In this document: positions 1 to 7,300 of the stretch, piece after piece
Numbering within the stretch: the stretch's first letter is position 1
How the letters are laid out: the number at the start of each line of letters is the position of its first letter
Assembly (NCBI GenBank): GCA_937859745.1
Contig: CALMAQ010000133.1
Span: forward strand, 1 to 35,579
Length of the DNA stretch: 35,579 bases
Direction: 5' to 3'
From: an uncultured Verrucomicrobiota bacterium
GTDB lineage: Bacteria; Verrucomicrobiota; Verrucomicrobiia; Chthoniobacterales; SZAS-18
Made by a program: the position numbers and the translations under genes
Notes under the pieces: model-generated
What the model was told of the DNA's origin: nothing
What the model saw: the letters and a program-made list of their open reading frames with translations, nothing else
Databases searched by the model: none

Positions 1-1
1 C

Positions 2-376
2 CCCGCCGCTCCTCCTGCTCCCCCCTCAAGCAGCGGTGCGCCAAGCAATCCCATCTCTTCGGCGGGCGGCACGCCCGTAGTCATGCCTCCCCAGACGCCA
101 AACCATCCGTGGCGCGCCACCGGCGCGTCAGCGGTGGGAACGCCCCCCGCGCCCGCGACTTCCACGGCATCCACGAGCACCGGCGGCAGCACGATGGCGG
201 GCGGCACGACGGCTGCCGGCTCCCGGGGCGGAGGCCCCTCCGCCGCCGGCAGGAAGAACGTGCCGGCTGCCGGGGGCACCGTGGACACCTCACTCGACGG
301 GGAAGTCGCCCGTATCATCGACTTCGACACCGGCAAACCGATCACGAGTGATTCGCTGCCGAAACCGGGCAACTAA
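2..376 (+). CDS. C-terminal tail of a TrbL-like conjugation protein (5' end outside window)
   Basis: An open frame enters from the left edge and stops at the TAA at 374-376. The visible 124 residues are almost entirely Pro, Ala, Ser, Thr and Gly, with a short ordered end containing FDTGKPITSD. No domain can be recognised. The assignment rests on position: trb operons of the Ti-plasmid type run trbL-trbF-trbG-trbH-trbI, TrbL/VirB6 inner-membrane proteins often carry a long low-complexity C-terminal tail, and a TrbF-like gene follows 31 bp downstream. It could instead be another low-complexity transfer protein. The in-frame ATG at 83 is not a convincing start, because the same composition continues upstream of it. 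Confidence 0.45.
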   Translation, partial: PAAPPAPPSSSGAPSNPISSAGGTPVVMPPQTPNHPWRATGASAVGTPPAPATSTASTSTGGSTMAGGTTAAGSRGGGPSAAGRKNVPAAGGTVDTSLDGEVARIIDFDTGKPITSDSLPKPGN

Positions 377-407
377 CCATTTCGCTCCAAAGTTTTCGTC
401 CCCCATC

Positions 408-1088
408 ATGGACCCTGTTCCTACCGCCACTCTCTACGAACACGAGATCACCGACACGCTGCCGGCGGCACCTGAACCGGCCTTCCGCCGCCGCTCGCTC
501 GATCCCACGAAAATCTTCGTGGATAAGGACCGCACGGCGCTCCTCTGGTTCTTCGTGGCCGTGGCCGGCGTCGGCGTGGCCGTGGCCGAGCCGTTCTTCC
601 TCGTGCCCGTGCTCAAGGCACGTGAGCGCGTCGTGGTCGTCGACCCGAGCAACACGTACTTCGTTTCCCCCACCCTGGAGTTCGAGGAAGCCTCCGCCCT
701 GCACACGGCGCAGGCCCGGCTGGCCGCCGCCGCGTTCCTGGAGCGCAACCCGGAAAGCTTCGACAACAAGGAGCTTCTCCAGCGCCTCTTCGGCAAGACG
801 GCGCTCCAGGCCGCTTACCTACAACAGACCAAGGCGCAGGAAGAATTTCGTGGCAAGCAGATCCACCAGAAGCCCGAGGTGGCCGAGGTGACGATCCTCG
901 AAACCCGCAGCGACTTCGTGCTCTGCCGCGTGCGCGGCCAGCTCATCCGCGCGGGCATCTTCAACGACCGGCCGTTCACGGAGGCGCTGCCCTTCACGCT
1001 TTCCCTCAAGATGCTGCGCAACCCCGACATGCTCTCCAACGCGCGTTTTCCCACCGTGGTCAGCGCCTTCCGCTACGACGAGAAATGA
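408..1088 (+). CDS. trbF: TrbF/VirB8-like conjugal transfer protein
   Basis: This 226-residue protein has the layout of TrbF/VirB8, a bitopic inner-membrane scaffold of conjugative type IV secretion. A short cytoplasmic N-terminus is followed by one membrane helix at about residues 44-66 (LLWFFVAVAGVGVAVAEPFF) and a periplasmic domain of about 155 residues matching the NTF2-like VirB8 fold in size. I chose the ATG at 408; a GTG at 348 would add 20 residues that overlap the previous gene. The stop overlaps the next start (ATGA), so translation is probably coupled to the TrbG-like gene. Sequence similarity in this family is weak, so the call leans on topology and on the TrbG and TrbI neighbours. 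Confidence 0.7.
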   Translation: MDPVPTATLYEHEITDTLPAAPEPAFRRRSLDPTKIFVDKDRTALLWFFVAVAGVGVAVAEPFFLVPVLKARERVVVVDPSNTYFVSPTLEFEEASALHTAQARLAAAAFLERNPESFDNKELLQRLFGKTALQAAYLQQTKAQEEFRGKQIHQKPEVAEVTILETRSDFVLCRVRGQLIRAGIFNDRPFTEALPFTLSLKMLRNPDMLSNARFPTVVSAFRYDEK

Positions 1089-2020
1089 CCCGACGACCCT
1101 TTCCCCTGCTTTTGTGCGTCGCAACCCTGGCGCTTGGCGCCGCTCCCGGCCAGGTCGATGCCGCGCCTGAAAACCCTTCGATCCGTAATTACCCCTTGGA
1201 CGAGTATTCCGTGCAGACGATCCCCGTCTCGCGCGACACGGTGACTACCGTCAGCTTTCCCGGCCCCATCACGGCCATCCAGGGCAGCCGGTTTACGACC
1301 GGCGGCGGGCGACAGGACCTTTTCCAGGTCGATTACAATAAGGGCAGTTACTTTCTGTCCCTGCGCACCCTGGAGCGCGGCGCGCGGGCGAACCTCAACG
1401 TGGTCTGGAACCACAAGACTTACGTGCTCGACGTGGTGGACAGCACGGAGCCGGTGCTCTCGGCCATCTTCGTCTACGGCGGCGTCAAGGGGCGCGCAGC
1501 CTCGCCGGCGGCCGTCACGCCCAACCGGCTTTTGGGCATGATGGACAAAGCGAAATCTTTCCCATTGCTCGCCGCCAACTATCCGCAGGCGGTCGCCGAC
1601 GTGGAAGTGGCCAAGCCCGGCACGCCGACCGACTACCCGCAGTTCGTCGTGACGGTGGACGAGGTGTACCGCTTCCCGCAGGCCGACACGCTCGTCTTCC
1701 GGCTGACCTTCAAGAACAAGACGGCGGAGACCGTCACCTACGCGCCCAATTTGCTCGGCATCCGCGCGGGCGACCTCGTGTACACCAACGCGATCAGCGA
1801 CGCCAGCGGCACCATCCCGCCCAACGGCACCGAGCCGGCTTACATCGCCATCACCGGCACGCCCACCGGCGGACGCAATGACCTGAGCGTCAAGAACCCC
1901 TTCTACGTGGTCGTTTCCTCGCCCGCGCCCGCGCCCTCGCTCTTTCCCGCCCGCAATGACGGCAACGGCAACTCGCGTGGGGACGGCAAATCGGTCGTGG
2001 CTCCGCTGCCGCGTCGATAA
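1085..2020 (+). CDS. trbG: TrbG/VirB9 (CagX family) outer-membrane core complex protein
   Basis: The 311-residue protein begins with a signal peptide (LLLCVATLALGAAPGQVDAA, cleaved near residue 27). An all-beta VirB9/CagX-type region follows, containing SFPGPITAIQGSRFT, VDYNKGSYFLSLRTL and TYVLDVVDSTEPVLSAIFVY. TrbG/VirB9 is periplasmic and links TrbI/VirB10 to the lipoprotein in the outer-membrane core of the secretion channel. The last 35 residues are a Pro/Ala/Asn/Gly-rich tail. The start overlaps the stop of the TrbF-like gene by four bases, which places it in the same operon. TrbI follows after a 35-bp gap. The family is fairly clear, although the central part (about residues 130-280) is divergent. 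Confidence 0.78.
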   Translation: MTRRPFPLLLCVATLALGAAPGQVDAAPENPSIRNYPLDEYSVQTIPVSRDTVTTVSFPGPITAIQGSRFTTGGGRQDLFQVDYNKGSYFLSLRTLERGARANLNVVWNHKTYVLDVVDSTEPVLSAIFVYGGVKGRAASPAAVTPNRLLGMMDKAKSFPLLAANYPQAVADVEVAKPGTPTDYPQFVVTVDEVYRFPQADTLVFRLTFKNKTAETVTYAPNLLGIRAGDLVYTNAISDASGTIPPNGTEPAYIAITGTPTGGRNDLSVKNPFYVVVSSPAPAPSLFPARNDGNGNSRGDGKSVVAPLPRR

Positions 2021-2055
2021 CCTATTAGTCTAATACCCTTCCTTCTTTTTTCGGG

Positions 2056-3228
2056 ATGAACCCGCGCAAGATCGTCGTCTTTTTCAAAACCCCTACGGGC
2101 AAGCTCCTGGGCTTTCTGGTGCTCTTCGGCCTGGGGCTGGCGTTTGCCGGCACGGGTCTCAAATCCTGCCGCCGCGACGCGGGCGAGCTGACCACGCGCA
2201 TCACCAAGGCGACAGGCATTGCCGGCCCGGTCAAAACCACGGAACCCATGGTGCCTTTTGATCCGAAGCCCACGCCGGGACCCGCGCCGAGTCCGATGTC
2301 CGCGCCGGTCGTGGCCGAAGCCACGCCGACACCGACCCCAGGCGCGCAGAAGATGCAGATCCCGCCGCTGTCGTTGTATTACAACGCGCCCCCGGAAGGA
2401 GCCGAGGACGAAACGACGGTGGTCTCGGAAAACTACGCTCCTTTCGGCCGCCTGTTGCAATGCAAGCTGGTCGTCACGGTAGATAGCTCCTCCATCCGCA
2501 CGCCCATCATCGGGCTCGTCACCGAGGACCTCTGGCACGATGGCCGGCTCATCGTGCCCGCCGGCACGGAAATCCACGGCCAGGCGCGGCTTGACCGGAT
2601 GCGCGAGCGCATTGCCTCGGAAGGCGAATGGACGCTGGTTTGGATGAGCGGGCTCGAACTGCCGATTTCCGGGCTGGCGCTCGACCTGGAGAAAAAGACC
2701 GACGGCACCTTCGAGATCACGGACGGCAGCGCCGGACTCAAGGGCGACATCCTGCGCGCCGACAACACGGCGGAACTCAAACTCTTCGCGGCCACATTTC
2801 TCTCTGCCGGTTCGCGTGCGTTTATCAACACGAACGACAACAATCTGCTGGGTGTGCCGGTGGCGCAGGCCACGGCCAAGACGGCGGCGCTCGCGGGTAC
2901 GAGCAGCGTGCTCGACCAATACTCCGCGCAGATCCTCGACTCGATCAACCGAGACGGCGTGTACGTGCGCGTGCCTGCCGGCAAAGCGTTCTACGTGTAC
3001 GTTACCCAGACGCTCGACGTGGGCAAAGCCACGGTCGGCAACGTGGCCGTGGCCAAGCGCGAAGCCGAGGCGCAGCGCCGCGAGAACCAGGGGCTTTCCA
3101 GTGGCGGCTCACGGCGCGGCGAAGGCGCGGCCGGTGAGATCGAGCGCCTGCGCGCCTCGCTCCTCAACGGCGGCGGACTGCCGCGCACCAATACCGGTCC
3201 CACCCTTTCCACAGAACTCTTCCGATGA
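2056..3228 (+). CDS. trbI: TrbI/VirB10-like conjugal transfer protein
   Basis: This 390-residue protein has the canonical VirB10 order. A short cytoplasmic N-terminus is followed by a membrane helix at about residues 17-35 (LLGFLVLFGLGLAFAGTGL), a Pro/Thr/Ala-rich periplasmic linker (about 57-97), and a C-terminal beta-barrel domain (about 130-345). Barrel signatures are DGRLIVPAGTEIHGQARLD, an antenna-like helical stretch near SRAFINTNDNN, and the terminal strand GVYVRVPAGKAFYVYVTQTL. VirB10/TrbI spans both membranes and gates the secretion channel. The tail is polar and Gly/Ser-rich. Its stop overlaps the start of the next gene (ATGA), so they form one operon. In most trb operons the TrbH-like gene lies before trbI; here the lipoprotein gene follows. 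Confidence 0.85.
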   Translation: MNPRKIVVFFKTPTGKLLGFLVLFGLGLAFAGTGLKSCRRDAGELTTRITKATGIAGPVKTTEPMVPFDPKPTPGPAPSPMSAPVVAEATPTPTPGAQKMQIPPLSLYYNAPPEGAEDETTVVSENYAPFGRLLQCKLVVTVDSSSIRTPIIGLVTEDLWHDGRLIVPAGTEIHGQARLDRMRERIASEGEWTLVWMSGLELPISGLALDLEKKTDGTFEITDGSAGLKGDILRADNTAELKLFAATFLSAGSRAFINTNDNNLLGVPVAQATAKTAALAGTSSVLDQYSAQILDSINRDGVYVRVPAGKAFYVYVTQTLDVGKATVGNVAVAKREAEAQRRENQGLSSGGSRRGEGAAGEIERLRASLLNGGGLPRTNTGPTLSTELFR

Positions 3229-3902
3229 AGATTGCCGCTTCGCTCCCGAACTCTTTCCTGTTGTGCTGCGTCTCACTAGCCAGCCTCGCGCTGTTCGGTG
3301 GGTGTGCCTCCCATCCCAAAACGGTGGTGGTGTCCCCACTGCCGCGTGATGTGCCGGGGACCACACTCTCCAGCGACGGCATCGAGAGCGTGCGCTACGC
3401 CGAGAACATCAAGGCGTACCCGGTCAACCGCTATGTCGATCCCGCCAACCGCGGCGTCATGCACGAGGGCCACACCATTTACCGCGTGGAAACCAGTGCG
3501 CGTTGGAATTTGCGTCCCAACCAGCCCGTCGCCGTCCCGCTCGGGCCAACCGTGGCTGTCCGCGGCAACCCGGCGACTCATCCTGGTCCCTTGCCCGGCG
3601 AACTCGCGGCCGAGTTGACGCGCCAGAAGGAGGCGACCCGCACAGTGATCGCGCAGGGCGAACGTCTCGGCGGCAGCATCGACCGACTCCAGGGCGCGCT
3701 CAACCAGACGGCCGCCATGGCGCAGGAGCAGCAAAGGATGCAGGCCGATCTCACCCGGGCGCAGGGACGTATCGAGCAGCTCGAAAAGGAGCGTGTGGAG
3801 CGCACGTCCTCGGGCGGCACCGTGGACTTGCCCGCGACGCCATCGCCCCTGCCCAAGGCAACGGCGGACGGACAGAAGCCTGACAACTTCGAGTCGCCCT
3901 GA
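3225..3902 (+). CDS. TrbH-like lipoprotein with coiled coil
   Basis: The 225-residue protein has a lipoprotein signal peptide ending in LFGGC, with Cys27 as the predicted lipidated residue, so it should sit in the outer membrane. The middle contains short extended segments (NIKAYPVNRYVDPANRGVMH and a Pro/Val-rich stretch near 100-110). Residues of about 120-190 are rich in Gln, Glu, Arg and Ala with heptad spacing (LTRQKEATR, QQRMQADLTRAQGRIEQLEK) and are probably a coiled coil. The last 30 residues are disordered. A lipoprotein is expected in the core complex as the TrbH/VirB7 partner of TrbG, and the ATGA overlap with trbI supports that role. Sequence alone does not prove homology to TrbH. 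Confidence 0.6.
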   Translation: MKIAASLPNSFLLCCVSLASLALFGGCASHPKTVVVSPLPRDVPGTTLSSDGIESVRYAENIKAYPVNRYVDPANRGVMHEGHTIYRVETSARWNLRPNQPVAVPLGPTVAVRGNPATHPGPLPGELAAELTRQKEATRTVIAQGERLGGSIDRLQGALNQTAAMAQEQQRMQADLTRAQGRIEQLEKERVERTSSGGTVDLPATPSPLPKATADGQKPDNFESP

Positions 3903-3974
3903 AATCGGTGCGCAGCGCCAACGCTCTCCTCGTTTTAACCGCAGCCCACACCAGAGACCACGCATCCACCCAAC

Positions 3975-4205
3975 ATGCCCCAAGCCTCCGCACCCGACAC
4001 GATCCAGGTCACTTTCGACCTCGACCGGAAAACTTTCGACGACTTCAAGTCTGCCCGTGATCAGTGGGAGGAATCCTTGGGCATTGTGCCTGACGTGGGC
4101 TGGCTCCTGGCGTTTGCCCTGCAAACAACTGATCCCATCCAGACCATTGAGGTCGCTGACGAGATGGTGCTCGACTACCTGCGCAACCGCATCTCGCTTC
4201 CCTAA
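3975..4205 (+). CDS. small acidic protein of unknown function in the transfer operon
   Basis: This 76-residue protein (start MPQASAPDTIQVTFDLD) is not recognised. It has an N-terminal strand-like segment (IQVTFDLDRKTFDDFKSARDQW) reminiscent of the beta-strand plus helix seen at the start of ribbon-helix-helix-type proteins, followed by an amphipathic helix near the end (ADEMVLDYLRNRI). No signal peptide or membrane helix is visible. It starts 72 bp after the lipoprotein gene and ends 14 bp before the next gene on the same strand, so it is probably co-transcribed with both. A plasmid accessory or regulatory protein is possible, but this is only a guess. Confidence 0.55.
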   Translation: MPQASAPDTIQVTFDLDRKTFDDFKSARDQWEESLGIVPDVGWLLAFALQTTDPIQTIEVADEMVLDYLRNRISLP

Positions 4206-4219
4206 AGAAAACGCCTTCC

Positions 4220-4702
4220 ATGCAACGCAAACCGACCCCCGCGCAGAACGCCTCCGATGCAGACGGTGCCCGTGTCGACGCCGCCGAGACCTCGGGCTCG
4301 AAGTACCGCACCAACCCGCAGGTGGAAGCCGACCTGGCCGACTGGCGCGAGCGCAACCCCAAGCAGGTCGAGTACGTCAAAAGCTTGCCGCGCGAGCGGC
4401 TGGAGAATAGTTATTCTTTGCGGCTCATGCGCGCCGAACGCCAACGCGAGGCGGCGCGCGAAGCCATCGCCAGCCGGTTCATGGCGGACGAACCGCTCCT
4501 GCAAGCCTACATGGTCCGCGCGCAGAAGCTCGCCAGCAAAATGAACCTGGGCGCGGGAGACGAGGCGCAGATCAAGTCGGCGGCGCTCGACCTTTTCCTG
4601 AGCGACCGGCGCAGCAACGCGATTACGGCACGCAAACTCGGTCGCAGCCAGCAGCAAGGCACCGGGGAGAAAACGTCATCGCCGAGCCGGATACGCCCAT
4701 AA
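4220..4702 (+). CDS. small basic helical protein of unknown function
   Basis: The 160-residue protein is predicted to be mostly helical and highly charged, with Arg, Glu and Ala repeats (LRLMRAERQREAAREAIASRF, about residues 68-90). A disordered N-terminus of about 35 residues precedes it, and a Gln/Ser/Lys-rich end follows. There is no membrane segment. The block YRTNPQVEADLADWRERNP looks like an ordered conserved core. I do not recognise the family. It lies 14 bp behind the 76-residue gene, so it is likely the last member of the transfer operon. The next 255 bp contain no gene but hold a structured repeat. Confidence 0.55.
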   Translation: MQRKPTPAQNASDADGARVDAAETSGSKYRTNPQVEADLADWRERNPKQVEYVKSLPRERLENSYSLRLMRAERQREAAREAIASRFMADEPLLQAYMVRAQKLASKMNLGAGDEAQIKSAALDLFLSDRRSNAITARKLGRSQQQGTGEKTSSPSRIRP

Positions 4703-4774
4703 ACGGCGGAGCCGCCGCCAAGAGGGCGGCTTGACAGATAGGTGGCAAGGGGCCAGCCGTTCTTCACAGTCGGC

Positions 4775-4920
4775 CTGCCTTTGGCGTTCAAGGCAACGCC
4801 AATCGCCTTGAGCTTTGTCCGTGCCGGGCTCCGGCGACCGGCAGGCGGCTGCCGCCACTCTCCTGTGAATAACGGGAAGAAAGCCCGCGCAACGGCGCGT
4901 CGCCAAGCCCGGCACAAAGC
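4775..4920 (+). repeat. copy A of a dispersed structured repeat upstream of the DUF72 gene
   Basis: This intergenic stretch is collinear with the reverse complement of 18822-18916. Blocks shared at the same or nearly the same spacing are aatcgcc (4801), an identical 18-mer gctttgtccgtgccgggc (4812-4829), ggcgacc (4833), ctgccgc (4849) and gaataa (4867). A hairpin ggcgtt/aacgcc with a 6-base loop (4783-4800) corresponds to a hairpin of different sequence in the other copy. A second hairpin, ggcag/ctgcc, lies at 4840-4853. Bases 4906-4920 can pair with 4812-4830 apart from a 4-base bulge, giving a long stem. Both copies face the same way relative to the gene behind them. Function unknown. Confidence 0.7.
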
Positions 4921-4957
4921 GACGGACAAAGGTCCGAATGTGGACGAAGTTGCACGC

Positions 4958-5936
4958 ATGAGCGCATGGGCAACCCAGGTCCGTGTCGGCACCGCCTCTT
5001 GGAGCGAGCCGGAGTTCGTCCGCGCCGGCTGGTATCCGCCCGGTTTGGCCGCTGGCCAGCGGCTGGCCGTCTACGCGCGGCACTTCGATCTGGTCGAACT
5101 CAACAGTTCCTTCTACGCGCTGCCGCAGGCCCGGCAGTGCGAGCGGTTGGGTCACCGAAACCTCGCCCGGGTTCCTGTTCGACGCGAAGGTCCACCGGCT
5201 GCTTTCCCGCCACGCGACGCAACCCGACGCACTCCCTGCCGACCTGCGCGACCAGGTAGAAGTCACCGACCGTGGCAACGTCGTGCTCACGCCGATGCTG
5301 GAAGAGGAGATGGTGGGACGTTTGCTCGATGCCGTGGAGCCATTGGAGCGTGCGGGTAAATTGGGAGCGTTGCTGCTGCAACTGACGCCGAGTTTCGCGC
5401 CGTGTGCCTGTGACCTGGGCCAGCTCGAAGACCTCCTGCGCTTGCTCCGGGGCAAGGGGAAAGCCGCGCGTCAGATCATCGTGGAACTACGCCATCGCGG
5501 CTGGCTGGAGGGCGCACGCCGCCAGGACACCGTCGCGTTCTTCCGGGAGCAAGGTGTTGCCTTGGCCAGCATCGACGGTCCCCCGTCGAACGGTCAGAAA
5601 CATCCGACCATCATGCCCACCGTGGACGAGATCACCAACGAGCGGTTGACTTATCTGCGCCTCCACGGACGGGACGCCAAGGCTTATCTCACCGGACGAA
5701 CCGTGGCCGAGAGGTTCCATTACGATTACACCGACGGCGAACTGGATGAGGTTTTGGCGCGGGCCGAGCACTTGGCCGCCGCTTCGGACGCCGTGCACGT
5801 GGTCTTCAACAACAACGCCCGGGACTTCGCGCCGAAGGCGGCCAAGCGGCTGCGTCGCCGGTTGGGACAAGTTGCCGCCGCTCCCAGCCCCGTCCGCAAG
5901 CCCGCCGGTCCACTGAAGCAGGGAATGCTTTTCTAG
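4958..5936 (+). pseudogene. DUF72 (YecE-like) family protein gene with a single-base frameshift
   Basis: The sequence reads as a DUF72 protein (TIM-barrel-like, function unsettled) in two frames. The ATG at 4958 gives the typical start MSAWATQVRVGTASWSEPEF and then YARHFDLVELNSSFYALP. The frame fails near 5147, and homology continues in the next frame with WVTETSPGFLFDAKVHRLL up to the stop at 5934-5936. An extra T in the cggttggg context (5145-5152) explains the shift. The remaining family signatures are intact: IVELRHRGWL, YLRLHGRD, and HVVFNNNARDFAPKAA near the end. The protein ends in QGMLF, similar to the beta-clamp-binding pentapeptide. A true mutation and a sequencing error cannot be separated here. 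Confidence 0.85.
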
Positions 5937-5958
5937 CGGGCCTTCGCCTTGGGAAAAT

Positions 5959-5981
5959 GCACCCAAGTCTGCCGTGGGTGC
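5959..5981. terminator. hairpin between convergent genes, possible terminator
   Basis: The 57-bp gap between the stops of the DUF72 gene and the convergent small gene holds a 7-bp perfect stem, gcaccca/tgggtgc, with a 9-base loop. A competing stem, cttggg/cccaag, lies at 5948-5967. No T-run follows on either strand, so factor-independent termination is not assured. Confidence 0.35.
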
Positions 5982-5993
5982 GATCTTGGCCAA

Positions 5994-6359
5994 TCAGGTT
6001 GCTTTGTCGTCTTGGGCAATCGTCTTCCGGGCCGTCTCCACCAGATCGGAGGCACCACGTTTCTCTAGGAGCAGCGCGAAGGCCTCCAGGCCGAGCTGCT
6101 GGATCGGTTCGCCGGAGTTCTGGAGGAACTGCTGCCACGCCTTCGGCAGATAGGTTTCCACCTTTTCCAGACCGGAGGCTTTGAGCTTTGCGCGGTGGGC
6201 GCGGACGTTCTCCCTCACCTGACTTTTGCGGTCGAGGAGGGAGGTCGGCGGGCGTCCTACCCGTGATTGGGTCGCGGCGTCCTGGCTTGCGGCGACCAAT
6301 GGATTTGGCGCGGGGTCACCCGAAACTTTTTTGCTGGCTGCGCTCTTTTTCGGTTGCAT
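5994..6359 (-). CDS. small probable DNA-binding protein (MazE/ribbon-helix-helix-like)
   Basis: This is a 121-residue basic protein. The first 45 residues are a Lys/Ala/Ser-rich disordered arm. The core VRENVRAHRAKLKASGLEKV followed by ETYLPKAWQQFL resembles the pattern of MazE-like antitoxins and ribbon-helix-helix proteins, in which a basic helix leads into a short strand that contacts DNA. The end is helical (GLEAFALLLEKRGASDLVETARK). It is transcribed away from the DUF932 gene. A 14-bp perfect palindrome begins 4 bp upstream of its ATG, as would suit autoregulation. No toxin partner is adjacent. The family call is a pattern judgement, not a proven homology. Confidence 0.6.
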   Translation of the reverse strand: MQPKKSAASKKVSGDPAPNPLVAASQDAATQSRVGRPPTSLLDRKSQVRENVRAHRAKLKASGLEKVETYLPKAWQQFLQNSGEPIQQLGLEAFALLLEKRGASDLVETARKTIAQDDKAT

Positions 6360-6362
6360 TAT

Positions 6363-6376
6363 GATTACATGTAATC
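6363..6376. promoter_or_regulatory. 14-bp perfect palindrome, candidate operator
   Basis: gattacatgtaatc is its own reverse complement. It sits in the 97-bp AT-rich gap between the divergent small DNA-binding protein (start at 6359) and the DUF932 gene (start at 6457), where regulation of both promoters would be expected. The likely ligand is the product of the adjacent minus-strand gene. This is inferred from position. Confidence 0.55.
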
Positions 6377-6456
6377 TATATTCTTGGGTAGTTTGGTACG
6401 CCGGTCAAGCCGACCGGAGCCGAACCCGAAAAAAGCCTGAATCCAAGCCCAACCAT

Positions 6457-7200
6457 ATGACCAACCTAATGCTCCATTGCGGCGCTTCCAAGATCGAACG
6501 CGGCGCGCTCGCCTCCATCCCGACGCCCCAGCCCACCGAAAGTTGGTTCCCGATCCCGCATACGGCTCTCATCGAACGGGTCGAGCAAACCCTCGCGGCC
6601 ACCAACATGCGCGTCGTCAACCAAGCGCATGGTCTGTCCGCCGATGGCCAGCGCTACTTCGGCCTGCTCGAAGTTGCCAACTGCCAGCAGACGGAGGATT
6701 ACGCCTACGTGCTTGGCCTGCGCAACTCCCACGACAAGCGCTTTCCCGCCGGGCTGGCCGTGGGTGCCAGCGTGTTCGTGTGCGACAACCTCTCCTTTAG
6801 CGGGGAGGTCAAGATCGGCCGCAAACACACTCGCCACCTGGACCGCGACCTGCCGCGGCTGGTTTCGAGCGCGGTTGGCCAACTCGCCGACCGCTGGCAC
6901 GAGCAGGCCCGGCGCATCGCCGCCTACCGCTCGCACGAAATCGGCGACAAGCAGGCCCACGACCTGATCCTGCGCGCCCTAGAAGCGCGGGCCATCACGC
7001 TCACGCAGATCCCGCGCATCCTGACCGAGTGGCGCGCGCCCCGGCACGTGGAATTCCGCGTGGACGGTAAAACCGCGTGGCGGTTCTTCAACGCCGTCAC
7101 CGAGGCCGCCAAGGGCAGCGGGCTTTGGAGCCTGCCGGCGCGCACCCAGGCGCTCCACACCCTGCTCGACACGGAAGTCGGTTTGTTCGGCCGCAACTAA
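6457..7200 (+). CDS. DUF932 phage/plasmid-like protein
   Basis: This 247-residue protein matches the DUF932 (phage/plasmid-like, TIGR03299-type) pattern. It has an early HTALIERVEQTL helix, the block GQRYFGLLEVANC, the segment YAYVLGLRNSHDKRFPAGLAVGASVFVCDNLSFSG, and a C-terminal helical part with LEARAI and WRFFNAVTEAAKG. Family members are common on plasmids and phages, and their biochemical role is not settled. The ATG at 6457 (MTNLMLHCG) is preferred; an upstream in-frame GTG at 6226 would run back through the divergent promoter region and the other gene. A recombination-type gene follows 100 bp downstream, and such pairs are frequent in mobile elements. Confidence 0.8.
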   Translation: MTNLMLHCGASKIERGALASIPTPQPTESWFPIPHTALIERVEQTLAATNMRVVNQAHGLSADGQRYFGLLEVANCQQTEDYAYVLGLRNSHDKRFPAGLAVGASVFVCDNLSFSGEVKIGRKHTRHLDRDLPRLVSSAVGQLADRWHEQARRIAAYRSHEIGDKQAHDLILRALEARAITLTQIPRILTEWRAPRHVEFRVDGKTAWRFFNAVTEAAKGSGLWSLPARTQALHTLLDTEVGLFGRN

Positions 7201-7237
7201 AAAACGCAGCAACCCTAAGCCAAAAGAAAAGAAGCCC

Positions 7238-7258
7238 CCGCGTGTTGAAGCCACGCGG
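7238..7258. other. GC-rich hairpin between the DUF932 and downstream gene
   Basis: A perfect 7-bp stem ccgcgtg/cacgcgg with a 7-base loop, extended by gcc/ggc outside a mismatch, lies 42 bp before the next start. On the minus strand it is followed by a pyrimidine stretch (cttcttttctttt), so it would look like a terminator for minus-strand transcription. No minus-strand gene is close enough to need one. On the plus strand it may be a leader hairpin. Confidence 0.35.
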
Positions 7259-7300
7259 AGGCCCAGATTTACAACACTACCCTCTGACAGATAGCATCCC

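Noticed and set aside
1903-2919. Minus-strand frame of 338 codons opposite trbI
   Set aside because: Arg/Gly-rich translation with no motif; trbI is clearly coded on the plus strand.
4731-4760. TTGACA as a -35 box in front of the DUF72 gene
   Set aside because: No reasonable -10 occurs 16-18 bases downstream, and the site lies more than 200 bp from the start codon.
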